In this document: positions 1-6,176 of the stretch, one piece after another
Layout: each line of letters starts with the position of its first letter
Position numbering within the stretch: the first letter of the stretch is position 1
Source: an uncultured bacterium
GTDB lineage: Bacteria > Bacteroidota > Bacteroidia > CAILMK01
DNA: 6,384 nt
Direction: 5' to 3'
NCBI GenBank assembly: GCA_903835275.1
Contig: CAILMK010000361.1
Span: forward strand, 1-6,384
Made by a program: the position numbers and the translations under genes
Notes under the pieces: model-generated
Seen by the model: only the letters and a program-made list of their open reading frames with translations
Database searches by the model: none
What the model was told of the DNA's origin: nothing

Positions 1-2
1 AA

Positions 3-455
3 AAGAATTTGCTCCAGGAAGGCGTTAAAAAAGAGATCATTGACCGGATCAATACATTGAAACCTGAATCCCAAAGACAATGGGGCAGGATGAATGTGAA
101 CCAGATGCTTCGCCATACACATGATGGACTCAAAGTTGCTTATGGAGATATTAAAACCGAAGCAAATAAAACTACGGGAATAAAACGTGCGCTCATGCGT
201 TTTGTGATCATGAAAACCGATCTGGCTGCTCCAAGAGGCAAGGCAATCACAATGCCTGAAATAGATATGGTGGAAAGAGGGATAAACCCTGAAAATTTTC
301 ATGCTGAAAAAGAAGCCTTGATACAAATTGTAAGTAAATTTCCTGAGAAGCCAACCTATCATACCAGCAATATGCTGGGCAAGATGAATGATGCGGACTG
401 GGCGCGCCTCAACTATACCCATTTTGATCATCACCTGAAACAATTCGGAGCATAA
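3..455 (+). CDS. DUF1569 family protein (DinB-like fold), 5' partial
   Basis: About 150 residues, matching the DUF1569 family, which belongs to the DinB/YfiT-like four-helix superfamily of putative metal-dependent proteins; no reaction is established for the family. Seen near the N-terminus: WGRMNVNQMLRH, the family's W-G-x-M/L...ML-x-H signature. Seen at the C-terminus: the closing block LGKMNDADWARLNYTHFDHHLKQFG, described by its W, H-x-x-H-H and Q-F-G residues. Counting the TTG at 9 as residue 1, the candidate metal-binding histidines are H36, H38, H138, H141 and H142. The frame is open to the left edge with codons for Lys-Asn before that TTG, and the family typically begins with a short Met-x-Asn-Leu-like stretch. 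I therefore take the TTG as an internal Leu and place the true start a few codons outside the window. It is followed by terC after 28 bp with no visible terminator, so co-transcription is likely. Confidence 0.85.
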   Translation, partial: KNLLQEGVKKEIIDRINTLKPESQRQWGRMNVNQMLRHTHDGLKVAYGDIKTEANKTTGIKRALMRFVIMKTDLAAPRGKAITMPEIDMVERGINPENFHAEKEALIQIVSKFPEKPTYHTSNMLGKMNDADWARLNYTHFDHHLKQFGA

Positions 456-483
456 ACTATTTTATTGCAATACGTATAGCCTG

Positions 484-1398
484 ATGATTTCTACTAAAAT
501 ACTCTGGATCGGATTTAATGTCATGGTAGCCATGCTATTGATGTTGGACCTTTTCGTATTCAACAGGAATAATAAAGTAATGAAAGTAAAAGAGGCCCTA
601 TGGTGGTCTCTTTTCTGGATTGGCCTCGCAGTAGCGTTTAATGTATTCATTTATTTTAATTCCGGAAGCAGTGCCGCCCTGCAGTTCCTTACAGGCTATC
701 TGATCGAGGAATCTCTCAGTGTAGATAATCTATTTGTGTTTATTCTGCTCTTTTCGTTCTTCGAAACCCCTGTGGAATACCAACGCAAGGTATTATTTTG
801 GGGAATAATCGGGGCAGTATTTTTCCGCGCCATTTTTATTCTTTTTGGATTTTCAATGCTACAAAAATTTCATTGGATCACTTATATATTCGGAGCATTT
901 TTAATTTATACCGCGATAAAAATGTTCCTCCAAAAGGATAGTGACGTAAATCCGGAAGGCAATCCAATTACGAAAGTTCTGGGAAAGATTATTCCTGTAA
1001 CAACCAAATATCACAAGGGTAATTTCTTTGCAAAAATTGACGGAAGGAAATTCGCCACTCCCCTACTGGTTGCATTGATTGTTGTAGAAACTACTGATAT
1101 TGTTTTCGCGCTCGATTCCATCCCAGCTGTGCTCGCGGTAACGCCGGATGCGTTCATAGCATATTCATCAAATATATTCGCCATCCTCGGATTGCGTGCC
1201 TTGTATTTTGCATTGGAAGGCATCATGCGCTTATTCCATTATTTACATTATGGCTTGTCTTTGATCCTGCTTTTTATCGGAGTAAAACTGGTGATTGGTC
1301 ACTGGGTGGAAATAAACACGATGATATCACTTTCCATAGTTGGCAGCATTCTGATTATTTCAATTATTGCATCATTACTTTTTGAAAAGAAAGATTAA
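484..1398 (+). CDS. TerC/Alx family integral membrane protein
   Basis: A 304-residue polytopic inner-membrane protein of the TerC family. E. coli Alx, a similar-sized relative, is linked to manganese export, and TerC proteins are linked to tellurite resistance and metal homeostasis; the substrate here is inferred only. Seen: hydrophobic segments at about 4-26, 40-58, 84-95, 103-122, 131-148, 191-216, 224-245, 255-272 and 280-299. The two family signatures hold the conserved acidic residues: EESLSVDN at 75-82 and ETTDIVFALDS at 202-212 (E75, E76, D81, E202, D205, D211), followed by FAILGLRALYF at 232-242. Length is normal and nothing is missing. The ATG at 484 starts directly at the first membrane helix. 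No Shine-Dalgarno sequence is seen. The 28-bp upstream gap is too short for the manganese-sensing yybP-ykoY riboswitch found before many relatives. The next gene begins 5 bp after the stop, indicating an operon. Confidence 0.93.
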   Translation: MISTKILWIGFNVMVAMLLMLDLFVFNRNNKVMKVKEALWWSLFWIGLAVAFNVFIYFNSGSSAALQFLTGYLIEESLSVDNLFVFILLFSFFETPVEYQRKVLFWGIIGAVFFRAIFILFGFSMLQKFHWITYIFGAFLIYTAIKMFLQKDSDVNPEGNPITKVLGKIIPVTTKYHKGNFFAKIDGRKFATPLLVALIVVETTDIVFALDSIPAVLAVTPDAFIAYSSNIFAILGLRALYFALEGIMRLFHYLHYGLSLILLFIGVKLVIGHWVEINTMISLSIVGSILIISIIASLLFEKKD

Positions 1399-1403
1399 AT
1401 AAA

Positions 1404-2165
1404 ATGATACGTTCCTTATGTCATATCCCAATGATGCCCATACGCAGCGAAGCACGCCACGGAAGTGAAATGGTGAGTATGCTGTTGTTTGGCGAATCCT
1501 TTTTTGTTCTTGAAAGTAAAGATGTATGGCATAAGATCCGTTGTGAATACGACAACTACGAAGGATGGATACGAACAGGAAAGATCATTGAACCTGATGC
1601 AAATTTTTGGAAATCCTACGATGAAGAAAAACCTGTGTATGCGGAAAAACTATTGACTGCAAATGAAAATTTATTATTAAGTCCGGGATGCAGGATGCCA
1701 TTATTTGATGGAAATAAATTCGGTTCCTTTTACAAGGAATATGAATTGGATTCAGTCGAAAAACTTTCTTCAGCTTCTTTACCTGACAGAATAAAAGAAT
1801 CTGCTCTTACCTTTCTGAACACTCCATATCTATGGGGGGGCAGAAGTATTTTCGGAATTGACTGCTCGGGATTAACACAAGTTGTTTTCAAAATCAATAA
1901 CATTAAACTGCCTCGCGATGCCTGGCAACAAGCCGAACACGGAGAAACAATTTCCAGCCTTGATGAAACAAAGTGCGGCGATTTGGCGTTTTTCTCTGAA
2001 GGAGGCGATAAGATCACACACGTTGGCATACTTTTGGGAGATGGTACAATAATCCACGCGTCGGATTTTGTACGCATTGATAGAATTGATGAAAATGGAA
2101 TTTACAATACCTTCCTCGAAAAATACACTTTGAAACCTGTGGTGATAAAACGATATAACCCCTAA
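1404..2165 (+). CDS. NlpC/P60 (C40) peptidase, YkfC-like, cytoplasmic
   Basis: A 253-residue C40 peptidase. Relatives such as YkfC cleave the bond between D-iso-glutamate and the diamino acid of peptidoglycan-derived peptides, and the same role in murein-peptide recycling is inferred here. Seen: an N-terminal bacterial SH3-like region (about 1-65, with RSEARHGSEMVSMLLFGE typical of the group and a YEGWI strand), a linker or second SH3-like part (about 75-118), then the catalytic domain (about 128-253). Catalytic Cys154 lies in DCSG after YLWGGRS (142-148), His206 in THVGIL, and the third polar residue is probably His218 in IIHAS. There is no signal peptide, so it should act in the cytoplasm on imported peptides. 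It is shorter than Bacillus YkfC but normal for the two-part form. The ATG at 1404 fits the family's N-terminus and lies 5 bp after the terC stop. The last codons, Asn-Pro-stop, are read from a dispersed repeat. Confidence 0.92.
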   Translation: MIRSLCHIPMMPIRSEARHGSEMVSMLLFGESFFVLESKDVWHKIRCEYDNYEGWIRTGKIIEPDANFWKSYDEEKPVYAEKLLTANENLLLSPGCRMPLFDGNKFGSFYKEYELDSVEKLSSASLPDRIKESALTFLNTPYLWGGRSIFGIDCSGLTQVVFKINNIKLPRDAWQQAEHGETISSLDETKCGDLAFFSEGGDKITHVGILLGDGTIIHASDFVRIDRIDENGIYNTFLEKYTLKPVVIKRYNP

Positions 2166-2262
2166 CCCCCTAAAGGGGGAACAAAACAAATTGCCCCACC
2201 CCAACCCTCCCCCAAGGGGAGGGAGTTAAAGTCCTCCCCTTGGGGAAGGATTTAGGAGGGGC
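2157..2262. repeat. G/C-run palindromic intergenic repeat
   Basis: A compound palindromic repeat. First part: CCCCC at 2166-2170 and GGGGG at 2175-2179 around TAAA, preceded by AACCCCTAA. Second part: arm 2206-2222 is the reverse complement of 2233-2249 with one mismatch in 17 and a 10-base loop. Each arm is itself a small hairpin, for example CCCTCCCC at 2205-2212 against GGGGAGGG at 2216-2223. Outermost, GCCCC at 2193-2197 pairs with GGGGC at 2258-2262. The motif resembles repeats I associate with Bacteroidota genomes (recalled, not searched). It begins within the end of the peptidase gene and supplies its stop. It may act as a 3' end or terminator-like structure, but there is no U-tract typical of an intrinsic terminator. 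Confidence 0.8.
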
Positions 2263-2299
2263 ATATGGAGAAGGACTTAAAAGATAAACAACACTCAAT

Positions 2300-2818
2300 A
2301 TGAAAAAGACATTATTACTCTTTGCCATTGCAGCCACACTTGCATCATTTACTTTCAGCATCGGGCAGCCATTCCCTACCATGAAAGGGCATACGCTTGA
2401 AAACAAAGAGATGACATTGCCCCTTGATGTGATGCATAAATTCACAGTGGTTGCCATTGCATCCTCCATGCGCGCGCAGGAAGATCTTGACACCTGGCTG
2501 CAACCTATGTATTCCTCATTCGCAGAAAACCCTATGTATCCAGTGAATCTATTCGTTATCCCGATGGCGAATGGTTTTATACTTGCAGGTCCGGAAAAAG
2601 TAGAAAAGCAGATCAAGGCAAGCATGGACAAGGATTTCTATAAATACGTTCTTGTGTATAGCGGAGAAGTTGCTCCTATACGCAAGGCACTTGGCATGGA
2701 TGAAAAAAACAAACCGTATTTATACGTTATAGATCCCCGCGGCAATATCACGTACAAAACTTCCGGGAAATATACCGAAGCGAAGATGGAAGAGATTGCA
2801 GATAAGTTGAGTGAGTAA
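2300..2818 (+). CDS. Secreted thioredoxin-fold-like protein lacking cysteine
   Basis: A 172-residue exported protein. Residues 1-20 are a signal peptide: MKK, a hydrophobic core at 5-19, and a likely cut after Ser20 or nearby. The mature part reads like a thioredoxin/AhpC-TSA or ATP10-type fold. A short start, IGQPFPTMKG then a Leu-Pro pair at 40-41, matches the G-x-x-x-P...G-x-x-L lead-in. FTVVAIASS (48-56) looks like the first core strand, NLFVIPMA (83-90) the second, and KPYLYVIDPRGNI (138-150) the cis-Pro strand and turn, followed by a C-terminal helix. There is no cysteine anywhere in the protein, so it cannot be a thiol oxidoreductase or peroxiredoxin. A structural or binding role is inferred and no substrate can be named. 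The ATG at 2300 is supported by the signal peptide. No promoter is visible between the upstream repeat and the start. The downstream neighbour is convergent. Confidence 0.75.
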   Translation: MKKTLLLFAIAATLASFTFSIGQPFPTMKGHTLENKEMTLPLDVMHKFTVVAIASSMRAQEDLDTWLQPMYSSFAENPMYPVNLFVIPMANGFILAGPEKVEKQIKASMDKDFYKYVLVYSGEVAPIRKALGMDEKNKPYLYVIDPRGNITYKTSGKYTEAKMEEIADKLSE

Positions 2819-2826
2819 AAAAACTC

Positions 2827-2866
2827 AATTCGATAATTCGATGATTAGCAAATGAGATAATTAATC
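2827..2866. repeat. Degenerate octamer tandem array (AATTCGAT type)
   Basis: Five consecutive 8-bp units in register. Units 1 and 2 (2827-2834 and 2835-2842) are identical, AATTCGAT. The next three (2843-2850 GATTAGCA, 2851-2858 AATGAGAT, 2859-2866 AATTAATC) are decayed or variant copies keeping an AAT-rich pattern. It starts 9 bases after the stop of the thioredoxin-like gene. The first two units are certain; membership of the last three is a judgement. Confidence 0.5.
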
Positions 2867-2870
2867 GTTT

Positions 2871-3032
2871 TGTCATTCAGTAGGAAACTTGCCAGTGCTA
2901 GTGACAATGTGGAAAAATGAAACGCATGAATCTTTTGTACTAAAAGCGAAGTGGGCTTAGTGTAGAAAGGAGGAATTCAACAACACTCTTCAAATTTATC
3001 TGTAACACTGGCAAGGTTCCTCCTGAATGACA
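2871..3032. mobile_element. 162-bp element with 27-bp terminal inverted repeats (MITE-like)
   Basis: The left arm 2871-2897, beginning TGTCATTCAG and ending GCCAGTG, is the reverse complement of the right arm 3006-3032 at 25 of 27 positions (mismatches at arm positions 11 and 17). The 108-bp interior has no open frame of useful length. No direct target duplication is visible at the edges (TCGTTT on the left, GCGAGT on the right). Size, long TIRs and absence of a gene suggest a non-autonomous transposon-like repeat. In RNA the arms could form a long stem in either direction, which would suit a two-way transcript end between the convergent genes on each side. Element identity is inference; the inverted repeat is seen. 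Confidence 0.6.
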
Positions 3033-3053
3033 GCGAGTGTATTCTTCGCTTTG

Positions 3054-3077
3054 CAACTTTTCAACTTCCCAACTTTA
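3054..3077. repeat. Octamer tandem repeat CAACTTNN, three units
   Basis: Three adjoining 8-bp units: CAACTTTT (3054-3061), CAACTTCC (3062-3069) and CAACTTTA (3070-3077). The last unit contains TTA at 3075-3077, which on the minus strand is the TAA stop of the hydrolase gene, so the array overlaps the gene's 3' end. Confidence 0.65.
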
Positions 3078-3905
3078 TAACCCCTGGAAATACTTCAAAA
3101 TATTATCCACTTCAGAATTCCAGTAGGTAAAATTATGTCCGCCGGGAATGATATTGAAAACTGATTTTGATTCCGGAAATGTTTTTGAATAAAACGTGTA
3201 AAACATTTTTGTCTGGTAAAACGGAACCAGGCTATCCTCGGAAGCATGCCCGAAATAGATCGGTATCTTTAACTTGGCAATATCATGTGAAGGATTATCC
3301 TGCGTTTGCCATCTCAGGTGGAATTTTGAAATGCTTCCGTACACTCCTGTGATGAGATTGTCCTTTGGTTCTGTGATCTGGTCGTAGTCGCCGGAAAGTG
3401 CTGCACCTGCAGTGAATAATGTGCCCGTTTTTTCCGCGATCATAACCACGCCACGTGCGCCGGTAGATAAACCCACCAGATAATTTTTTGGTGAATTAAA
3501 TATCCCATATTTCTTTTGAAGATAAGGAATCATTGTATCGCACAGCCACGTGAGCGTTGGATATTTCAGCCAGTCTTTTCGTGTCTGCGGATAATAATGC
3601 GAAGCATAAATACTCTTGCCCATTTCCGGCATGATGAGGCGGTATCCCATTTTCACAGCCTTCTCGCAAAGTGTAGTGCTGTCGCACCACAATGTCCTTG
3701 AAAAATTCCATCCGGGCAGAAGCAAAATATCACCGGAAGAAGTATTCAATCCGCTCTTTATATCCACCGGAATATCATTGATGTATACAGTTTCAAATTG
3801 CACAAAAGGAGTAGTATCCCTTGCAAAAACAAAGGATGAGATCATGATCAAAAACAAGAATCCAACCACTCCTGCTGCTAAAATACCCGAAGACCGTCCA
3901 TTCAT
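3075..3905 (-). CDS. Exported alpha/beta-hydrolase, putative esterase
   Basis: A 276-residue serine hydrolase of the alpha/beta-hydrolase fold. Seen: an N-terminal signal sequence (hydrophobic 8-27, likely cut after Ala28 in VFA); an early strand and oxyanion-loop region DILLLPGWNFSR (59-70); the nucleophile elbow GLSTG at 145-149 with Ser147; the acid Asp224 in GHASEDSLVP; and the base His257 in PGGHNF. All triad residues are present, so it should be active in the periplasm or outside the cell. The layout resembles esterase/feruloyl-esterase-like hydrolases, but the substrate cannot be read from sequence. Cys74, Cys80 and Cys122 might form a disulfide after export. The ATG at 3905 has no Shine-Dalgarno sequence. 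A TAnnTTTG box lies 25 bases before the start. It is divergent from the M49 lipoprotein and convergent with the thioredoxin-like gene. Confidence 0.85.
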   Translation of the reverse strand: MNGRSSGILAAGVVGFLFLIMISSFVFARDTTPFVQFETVYINDIPVDIKSGLNTSSGDILLLPGWNFSRTLWCDSTTLCEKAVKMGYRLIMPEMGKSIYASHYYPQTRKDWLKYPTLTWLCDTMIPYLQKKYGIFNSPKNYLVGLSTGARGVVMIAEKTGTLFTAGAALSGDYDQITEPKDNLITGVYGSISKFHLRWQTQDNPSHDIAKLKIPIYFGHASEDSLVPFYQTKMFYTFYSKTFPESKSVFNIIPGGHNFTYWNSEVDNILKYFQGL

Positions 3906-3930
3906 CTATTAAGTCATTCAATTACACCTA

Positions 3931-3938
3931 CAAATATA
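3931..3938 (-). promoter_or_regulatory. Bacteroidota-type -7 element for the hydrolase gene
   Basis: Read on the minus strand this is TATATTTG, an exact match to the TAnnTTTG -7 consensus of the Bacteroidota primary sigma factor. It lies 25 bases before the ATG at 3905, leaving a short leader. No clear TTTG/TTG -33 element is seen at the expected distance (about 3958-3961), so the assignment rests on the -7 box and its position. Confidence 0.5.
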
Positions 3939-3943
3939 TGGGT

Positions 3944-3974
3944 TTTCGCGGTTCCGGTATTTCTATTATCTTTG
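3944..3974 (+). promoter_or_regulatory. Bacteroidota-type promoter for the M49 lipoprotein gene
   Basis: The -7 element TATCTTTG at 3967-3974 matches TAnnTTTG exactly. TTTC at 3944-3947, 19 bases upstream, matches the TTTG -33 element at three of four positions. Transcription would begin at about 3980, giving a leader of roughly 48 bases that is rich in A and C (ACAACAAACAAACAC-like), lacks a Shine-Dalgarno sequence and looks unstructured. This also decides the start codon: the in-frame TTG at 3972 is inside the promoter. Confidence 0.6.
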
Positions 3975-4028
3975 CGTAACATTGACTACAAAGTACACGT
4001 TCAAGACAACAAACAAACACAAACAATT

Positions 4029-6110
4029 ATGCGACAATTAACTAACCGCTTATTAAAATTTTCCTCTATGGCACTACTTAGCGGAGCACTCCTTTCCTGC
4101 CATCCCGGCGATGGGAAAAAGGCAGCAGGAACCGACTCTACCGCTTCTTCTTTCAAAGTGGAAGCTGACCGTTTTGCAGAATTCCAGGTATTACGCTATG
4201 AAATACCGGGTTTCAATGAGCTTTCTCTTCAACAGAAAAAGCTTACCTATTATCTGTATCAGGCGGCTCTTTCAGGACGTGATATTATCTGGGACCAGAA
4301 GTACCGGAATAACCTTGCCATCCGCAAAATGAATGAGGCTATTTTTTCTACCTATAAAGGAGATAAGAATTCTGAAGACTGGAAGAAATTTGTAACCTAC
4401 GCTAAGCGTGTATGGTTTTGCAACGGCATCTACCAACACTATTCCAGCCTGAAAATGTTGCCGGAATTCAAGTTTGATTATCTCAAGGAATTAATAAAAA
4501 ATTCTGACGTATCCAAATTGCCGCTTGAGAGCGGACAAACCGCAGATCAGTTTGCTGACTGGGCGAATCCGATCATCTTTGATCCGAATGTAGATGGTAA
4601 AGAAGTAAACCTCGCCAAGGGCATTGATAATATCAAGGAATCCGCGAATAATTTTTACAGCGGACTTACCCAGAAAGAAGTGGATGCTTATTACAAAAGT
4701 AAAATTGACACCAAGGATACCATGCCTATCATGTACGGCCTTAATTCCAAACTTGTAAAAGAAGATGGCAAGATTGTTGAAAAAACATGGAAGGTGGGTG
4801 GCATGTATACCCAGGCCATAGAAAAGATCGTTTTCTGGCTGAACAAGGCTGTGGAAGTTGCCGAAAATAACGAGCAAAAAGAGGCTTTGCAAAAGCTTGT
4901 TAAATTCTACCAGACGGGCGACTTGAAGGATTTTGACGACTACAATATTGCATGGGTGAAGGATGTGAATTCGCGCATAGATGTTGTGAATGGATTCATA
5001 GAGGTATATGGTGATGCTGCCGGTATGCGCGGTTCTTATGAAGCCATCGTTTCCCTAAAGGATATGGAGGCTACCAAAATGATTGACAAGATTGCGAAGG
5101 AGGCACAATGGTTCGAGGATCATTCCCCGATCGCTCCTGAACATAAAAAGAAAGAAGTAAAGGGTATTACCGCCAAGGCGATCAACGTAGCTATGGAAAC
5201 AGGCGATGCAGGTCCTTATACTCCTATAGGAATCAACCTGCCGAACTCAAACTGGCTGCGCCAGAAACATGGTTCCAAGTCTGTTTCACTGGGCAATATC
5301 ATTAAATCCTACAATGAAGTAAGTGCAAAAAGTCCGAGCATAGATGAGTTTGGATTCAGCCAGGAGATCAAGGACAGGATCAAGAAATATGGCGCGCTTG
5401 CCAGCGACCTGCACACGGATATGCATGAAGTAATCGGTCACGCTTCCGGACAAATAAACAAAGGCGTGGAAACTCCTGACCGCACCCTGAAAAACTATGC
5501 CAATACCCTTGAGGAGGCGCGTGCCGACTTGGTTGGTTTGTATTACATTATGGACCAGAAACTGGTGGATCTTGGCGTGATGCCATCCATTGAAGTTGGG
5601 AAGGCACAATATGATAACTACGTACTGAACGGCCTGATGCTTCAACTCAACCGCCTCAATCCGGGAGAGAACCTGGAGGAAGCACACATGCGTAACCGCC
5701 AGCTGATTGCTGCATGGGCCATGGACAAAGGTAAAAAGGACAATGTTATTGAAATGACCAAAAAAGATGGCAAGTCCTATATCCATATTAATGACTATAA
5801 TAAACTCCGCGATTTATTCGGCGCTTTACTCAAAGAAATTCAACGAATTAAATCAGAAGGGGATTATAAATCAGCGACTGATCTTGTTGAAAATTATGGA
5901 GTAAAAGTGGATCAAAACCTGTTAACCGAAGTGAAGGAACGCTTTAAGAAACTGAACATTGCCCCATACAAGGGCTTCATCCAGCCAAAACTTGTTCCAA
6001 TAATGAACGGAAATGATATTACTGACGTTAAAGTAGAATATCCTGCTGATTTCGCAGAACAGATGTTGGAGTATGCAAAAGATTATTCCTTCCTGCCTGT
6101 GAAAAACTAA
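4029..6110 (+). CDS. M49 family (dipeptidyl-peptidase III) zinc peptidase, lipoprotein
   Basis: A 693-residue zinc metallopeptidase of family M49. Characterised members remove dipeptides from the N-termini of short peptides. Seen: the zinc motif HEVIGH at 466-471 (ligands His466 and His471, catalytic Glu467) and the second motif EEARAD at 495-500 (third ligand Glu496). PYTPIGINLPNSNW (396-409) is a conserved block before the active site. Full length and both motifs intact indicate an active enzyme. Residues 1-24 form a lipoprotein signal: MRQLTNR, a hydrophobic stretch, then the lipobox LLSC with Cys24. The following HPGDGKK shows no clear surface-export signal, so a periplasmic lipid-anchored enzyme is inferred. 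The ATG at 4029 is chosen over an in-frame TTG 19 codons upstream because that codon lies within the promoter and would bury the signal peptide. Relatives are, as I recall, sometimes labelled dihydrofolate reductase in databases; nothing here supports that name. Confidence 0.92.
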   Translation: MRQLTNRLLKFSSMALLSGALLSCHPGDGKKAAGTDSTASSFKVEADRFAEFQVLRYEIPGFNELSLQQKKLTYYLYQAALSGRDIIWDQKYRNNLAIRKMNEAIFSTYKGDKNSEDWKKFVTYAKRVWFCNGIYQHYSSLKMLPEFKFDYLKELIKNSDVSKLPLESGQTADQFADWANPIIFDPNVDGKEVNLAKGIDNIKESANNFYSGLTQKEVDAYYKSKIDTKDTMPIMYGLNSKLVKEDGKIVEKTWKVGGMYTQAIEKIVFWLNKAVEVAENNEQKEALQKLVKFYQTGDLKDFDDYNIAWVKDVNSRIDVVNGFIEVYGDAAGMRGSYEAIVSLKDMEATKMIDKIAKEAQWFEDHSPIAPEHKKKEVKGITAKAINVAMETGDAGPYTPIGINLPNSNWLRQKHGSKSVSLGNIIKSYNEVSAKSPSIDEFGFSQEIKDRIKKYGALASDLHTDMHEVIGHASGQINKGVETPDRTLKNYANTLEEARADLVGLYYIMDQKLVDLGVMPSIEVGKAQYDNYVLNGLMLQLNRLNPGENLEEAHMRNRQLIAAWAMDKGKKDNVIEMTKKDGKSYIHINDYNKLRDLFGALLKEIQRIKSEGDYKSATDLVENYGVKVDQNLLTEVKERFKKLNIAPYKGFIQPKLVPIMNGNDITDVKVEYPADFAEQMLEYAKDYSFLPVKN

Positions 6111-6133
6111 TCAGGGTTTTTTCATCGTAATTG

Positions 6134-6170
6134 ATCCCCGGTATTTAAGCCATGCCGGGGATTGTTGTTT
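6134..6170 (+). terminator. Rho-independent terminator of the M49 gene
   Basis: ATCCCCGG (6134-6141) pairs perfectly with CCGGGGAT (6155-6162). The stem can extend inward by an A-U pair and a G-U wobble, leaving a loop of about 9 bases. It is followed by a T-rich tail, TTGTTGTTTTATTT, from 6162. It begins 24 bases after the stop codon of the peptidase gene, the expected place for its 3' end. Confidence 0.8.
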
Positions 6171-6176
6171 TATTTC

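Noticed and set aside
456..483. yybP-ykoY-type or pH-responsive riboswitch before the TerC-type gene
   Set aside because: Only 28 bp lie between the genes, too short for either structure.
1834..1840. Run of seven G as a frameshift or phase-variation site in the peptidase gene
   Set aside because: It encodes the conserved Trp-Gly-Gly of the family's YLWGGRS motif and the frame is intact on both sides.
1011..2204. Antisense frames within the TerC and NlpC/P60 genes
   Set aside because: Both sense genes have intact family motifs over the whole length; the antisense products are low-complexity without recognisable domains.
2170..2631. Minus-strand frame over the G/C-run repeat and the start of the thioredoxin-like gene
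   Set aside because: Its C-terminal part is a translation of the palindromic repeat and its N-terminal part is antisense to a signal-peptide gene.
2807..2828. Small hairpin (TTGAGT/ACTCAA) at the stop of the thioredoxin-like gene as a terminator
   Set aside because: The stem is only 5-6 bp and AT-rich, the loop is A-rich, and there is no T-tract after it.
2991..2998. TAnnTTTG match on the minus strand inside the TIR element
   Set aside because: No -33 element at the right spacing and no gene downstream in that direction; a chance match in AT-rich DNA is likely.
3972..4028. N-terminal extension of the M49 gene from TTG 3972
   Set aside because: The codon lies inside the TATCTTTG promoter box, upstream of the likely transcript start, and the extension would precede an obvious lipoprotein signal.
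4491..5786. Long antisense open frames (4491-4892 and 5286-5786, minus strand) within the M49 gene
   Set aside because: They mirror a strongly supported gene, show no family motif and have no start context of their own.
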